From: DATKKX01 sp035542775
GTDB lineage: Bacteria > Planctomycetota > Phycisphaerae > UBA1845 > UTPLA1
NCBI GenBank assembly: GCA_035542775.1
Contig: DATKKX010000362.1
Coordinates: 1-8,733 of the forward strand
Direction of reading: 5' to 3'
Length of the DNA: 8,733 nucleotides
The notes under the pieces are model-generated. The model made no database searches. It worked only from the letters and a program-made list of their open reading frames with translations, and was not told the origin of the DNA. Both the position numbers and the translations under genes were made by a program. Shown piece by piece: positions 6,854 through 8,733 of this stretch; position 1 is the first letter of the stretch, and each line of letters starts with the position of its first letter.

Positions 6854-7960
6854 TTACCGCAGGAGAATCTCGCGGACGAGTCGGTCGGATTCTTCGAGCA
6901 CCCCGGCAGCGGCGACATAGTCGATCTGGGCCTCGCCTGGGAAATCGCTGGTGCGAGAATCCCTTCTCGCACCCATCTTCGCCCGCAACGCCGGCCGCAC
7001 CGGCACGTTCTGCGACTCGCTGGCCCGGAGTTTCTCCTCAATTTCTGCGGATACCAGATAGTCAACCAACCGCCGCCCGCTCTCAGCCCGCTGTGCTCCC
7101 GCCACCAACGCCACCGAGTTGGGAATCCACAGCGTGCCCGGCACGGGATGCTTCCCGTCCGGGGCGTCCAGATCAGGAAATATCATCTCGATCGAATCGC
7201 CCCGCTGCTGGGCAACAATCACGTCGTCCGTATCCGTCGCCACCAGATCCGCCAGGCCACGCGTGAGCAGCAACACGGACTGCGAGTTCCCATCGGTCAG
7301 CCGGCAGCCGTTTTCCCGCAGCCCCGCGTAAAACCGTTTCATCGCCTCTTCGCCCCACAGCGACAGCAACGTGGCCATGTGACCGCGGGTCGTGCCGAAC
7401 CGCGGCTCCGCCATACAGAAGCGGTCCTTGTATTTTGGATCAACCAGCTCACACCATCGCCTGGGCAACTCCTCTTTCTTCGTCCGCTTCGGATCGAACG
7501 CCAGCACCCGCCTTCGAAGACCAAACGCCGTCCACAGTCCGGCCGGGTCGCGGTACTGTGCCGGAATGTCCTCCGCGGTCGGCGGCTTGTACGGCGCCAG
7601 GATCCCCCGCCCGGCAAGCTGCATCGTGCCGAAGATTTCGTTTGACCACCATACGTCGGCGCGCGGAGCCGCCTTCTCAGCAAGCAGCTTGTTAACCAGC
7701 CCGGTCGTCTTGCCGGCCTCGGTATCGAACACTGCATGGACCTTGATGCCGGTCCGCTTCTCGAACTCGTCGAGGATGGGCTGAGCAAAGGCGGTATCGA
7801 CGGAACAATACACCACCACCGTTGTAACAGGCGCACCGCCTGGACGGCTCGCCGATTGATCACCTTCCGGCGCGGCTTTCCTGCAGCCAGCGCACGTCGC
7901 CCACACCATCACGATTGACACGGCGACAGCGCCGCCTCTATTCCTCAAAAAGAGCATCAT
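6854..7960 (-). CDS. ABC importer solute-binding lipoprotein, Fbp-like class (368 aa)
   Basis: This is an exported type-II periplasmic binding protein. The signal segment is followed by T-C-A-G-C26, a probable lipobox with an unusual Cys at -3. Family motifs follow: VVVYCSVDTAF (48-58), FDTEAGKTTGL (78-88), ADVWWSNE (101-108), PRFGTTRGHMA (186-196), ATDTDD (241-246) and IPNSVALV (279-286). Length and order of motifs fit the 'extracellular solute-binding protein' group related to FbpA. The ferric-site Tyr pair of FbpA-type proteins is not seen; T242-D-T-D-D246 stands at about that place, so iron binding is not supported. The mature part has four cysteines (C52, C170, C182, C219). It delivers solute to the permease encoded 11 nt downstream. 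Two ATGs are adjacent at 7955-7960; I use the first, though GAG 3 nt before the second ATG suits it too. Confidence 0.9.
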   Translation of the reverse strand: MMLFLRNRGGAVAVSIVMVWATCAGCRKAAPEGDQSASRPGGAPVTTVVVYCSVDTAFAQPILDEFEKRTGIKVHAVFDTEAGKTTGLVNKLLAEKAAPRADVWWSNEIFGTMQLAGRGILAPYKPPTAEDIPAQYRDPAGLWTAFGLRRRVLAFDPKRTKKEELPRRWCELVDPKYKDRFCMAEPRFGTTRGHMATLLSLWGEEAMKRFYAGLRENGCRLTDGNSQSVLLLTRGLADLVATDTDDVIVAQQRGDSIEMIFPDLDAPDGKHPVPGTLWIPNSVALVAGAQRAESGRRLVDYLVSAEIEEKLRASESQNVPVRPALRAKMGARRDSRTSDFPGEAQIDYVAAAGVLEESDRLVREILLR

Positions 7961-7983
7961 CTCGTTGTCGCCCGATGGTTCCG

Positions 7984-8733
7984 CTAACGTGCCGTGGGCT
8001 GGCTGGCCACCGGCTCCTTTCCTTCACTCACTTCCGAAACGGTCAGATCGTCAAAACAGCTCGCCGCATCCGCCTTGGTCCAGAGACCGACCATGCCCGC
8101 ATCAGGGAACGTCTCATCATCGGCCTCCAGCATCTTCTTCCCGTCCAGGTAACAAATGATGTGCTTGCCGCTCATCCCCACACGGATGGCGTACCATTTG
8201 CCGGCCACGCTCTCGACCTTCACAGACTCAAGCTGCTTGCGGACGCCGTCCCTGACGACATAGACCCGGAAGTTGCTTTCCAGGGGGTTGAGCCGGCAGA
8301 TGTAGTAGTTGTTCTCGTCTTTGCAGCGCCAGACCGGCCCACCCCCCTGATCCTCCTTCCCGCTGACCGGTTTGAGTTGAACGCTGAGGTCGAGGTCCTT
8401 GAAAGATGACCGCTCCGCGATCGCCAGATTGAATGTCCCGTCGACGTTCTCCGTGTGGGTCAACGCCAGGACGTTGGGTTTGCTCGGCGCGGTCGCGTCG
8501 GCAATCACCTTCCATGTGGCCAGAGCCGTCGTCGGTTTGGTCTGTCGGACGCTCCAACCCGGCGGCACGGTGTCAACCGCGTCCTTCTCAAAATTCCATG
8601 TCGAAGAAGAGCTCGGTGCATTGGGGTGCGGGCCGCCGACTTCCAGCACTTTGCCCGAAGCGAGATCAATCCGCACATCCGCGACCTTCCCCGCCGCGAG
8701 CACACTTACGGCGCACACCCAATCGCCGTCATC
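7984..8733 (-). CDS. PepSY plus LamG/DUF1080-like exported protein, 5' end outside the window
   Basis: The frame is open to the right edge (249 residues visible, stop TAG at 7984-7986), so the true start is beyond 8733; the GTG at 8718 sits inside a run that reads straight through. The first ~33 residues, with GKVADVRIDLASGKVLEV, look like the end of a PepSY domain. From about residue 45 a concanavalin-like sandwich begins (NFEKDAVDTVPPGW). Its typical stretches are SGKEDQGGGPVWR, ENNYYICRLNP, the strand with GKWYAIRV, CYLDGKKMLE, and GLWTKADAASCFDDL. This resembles the DUF1080/LamG-like domains common in planctomycete secreted proteins, which are often mis-annotated as glycoside hydrolases. 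I see no catalytic residues. It lies 23 nt upstream of the binding-protein gene, so it is probably the first visible gene of that operon. Its role in transport or sensing is unknown. Confidence 0.85.
   Translation of the reverse strand, partial: DDGDWVCAVSVLAAGKVADVRIDLASGKVLEVGGPHPNAPSSSSTWNFEKDAVDTVPPGWSVRQTKPTTALATWKVIADATAPSKPNVLALTHTENVDGTFNLAIAERSSFKDLDLSVQLKPVSGKEDQGGGPVWRCKDENNYYICRLNPLESNFRVYVVRDGVRKQLESVKVESVAGKWYAIRVGMSGKHIICYLDGKKMLEADDETFPDAGMVGLWTKADAASCFDDLTVSEVSEGKEPVASQPTAR

Noticed and set aside
7984..8718. GTG at 8718 as the real start of the PepSY/LamG protein
   Set aside because: The frame continues open to the window edge, and the residues before the GTG fit the same PepSY-like domain. 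No signal peptide or ribosome binding site is seen, so the gene most likely begins outside the window.

Overview
This is a GC-rich window, roughly 60-65% G+C by eye. Six protein genes lie on it, all on the minus strand, so transcription runs from high to low coordinates. The make-up of the proteins points to Planctomycetota, perhaps a Phycisphaerae-type lineage. The main pointers are a giant membrane protein with VWA, amidotransferase-like and second VWA domains, a PepSY plus laminin-G-like exported protein, and a lipoprotein NHL propeller. The phylum call is inference from family recognition, not from a marker gene.

In transcription order the window holds: (1) the 3' part of a PepSY plus LamG/DUF1080-like protein (7984-8733, 5' end outside the window); (2) an ABC-importer solute-binding lipoprotein of the ferric/'extracellular solute-binding' class (6854-7960); (3) a fused two-domain ABC permease of 551 aa (5187-6842, GTG start); (4) a six-bladed NHL beta-propeller lipoprotein (4237-5190) whose ATG overlaps the permease stop by 4 nt; (5) a 1026-aa membrane-anchored VWA protein (1082-4162); and (6) a MoxR-family AAA+ ATPase (949 to the left edge, 3' end missing). 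Gaps are 23, 11, -4, 74 and 132 nt. Genes 1-4 therefore look like one tightly packed transcription unit. VWA-moxR may be a second unit or a continuation of the first.

Genes 2-4 look like an importer whose usual ATPase subunit is not visible; an NHL lipoprotein sits where one would expect it. The solute-binding protein belongs to the Fbp-like fold class, but where ferric-binding proteins carry the Tyr pair it has Thr-Asp-Thr-Asp-Asp, so the ligand should not be assumed to be Fe3+. Genes 5-6 form a MoxR/VWA pair, the type of AAA+ plus VWA module thought to remodel or mature protein complexes. The VWA protein has one intact MIDAS domain, an amidotransferase-like domain without a nucleophile, and a second VWA domain in which the metal-site Asp-x-Ser-x-Ser is replaced by His-x-Cys-x-Met.

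The most interesting possibilities are an importer plus propeller-lipoprotein system encoded next to a MoxR/VWA module, and the unusual second VWA site. I found no RNA genes, CRISPR arrays, insertion sequences or long repeats. No gene-free stretch exceeds 132 nt.
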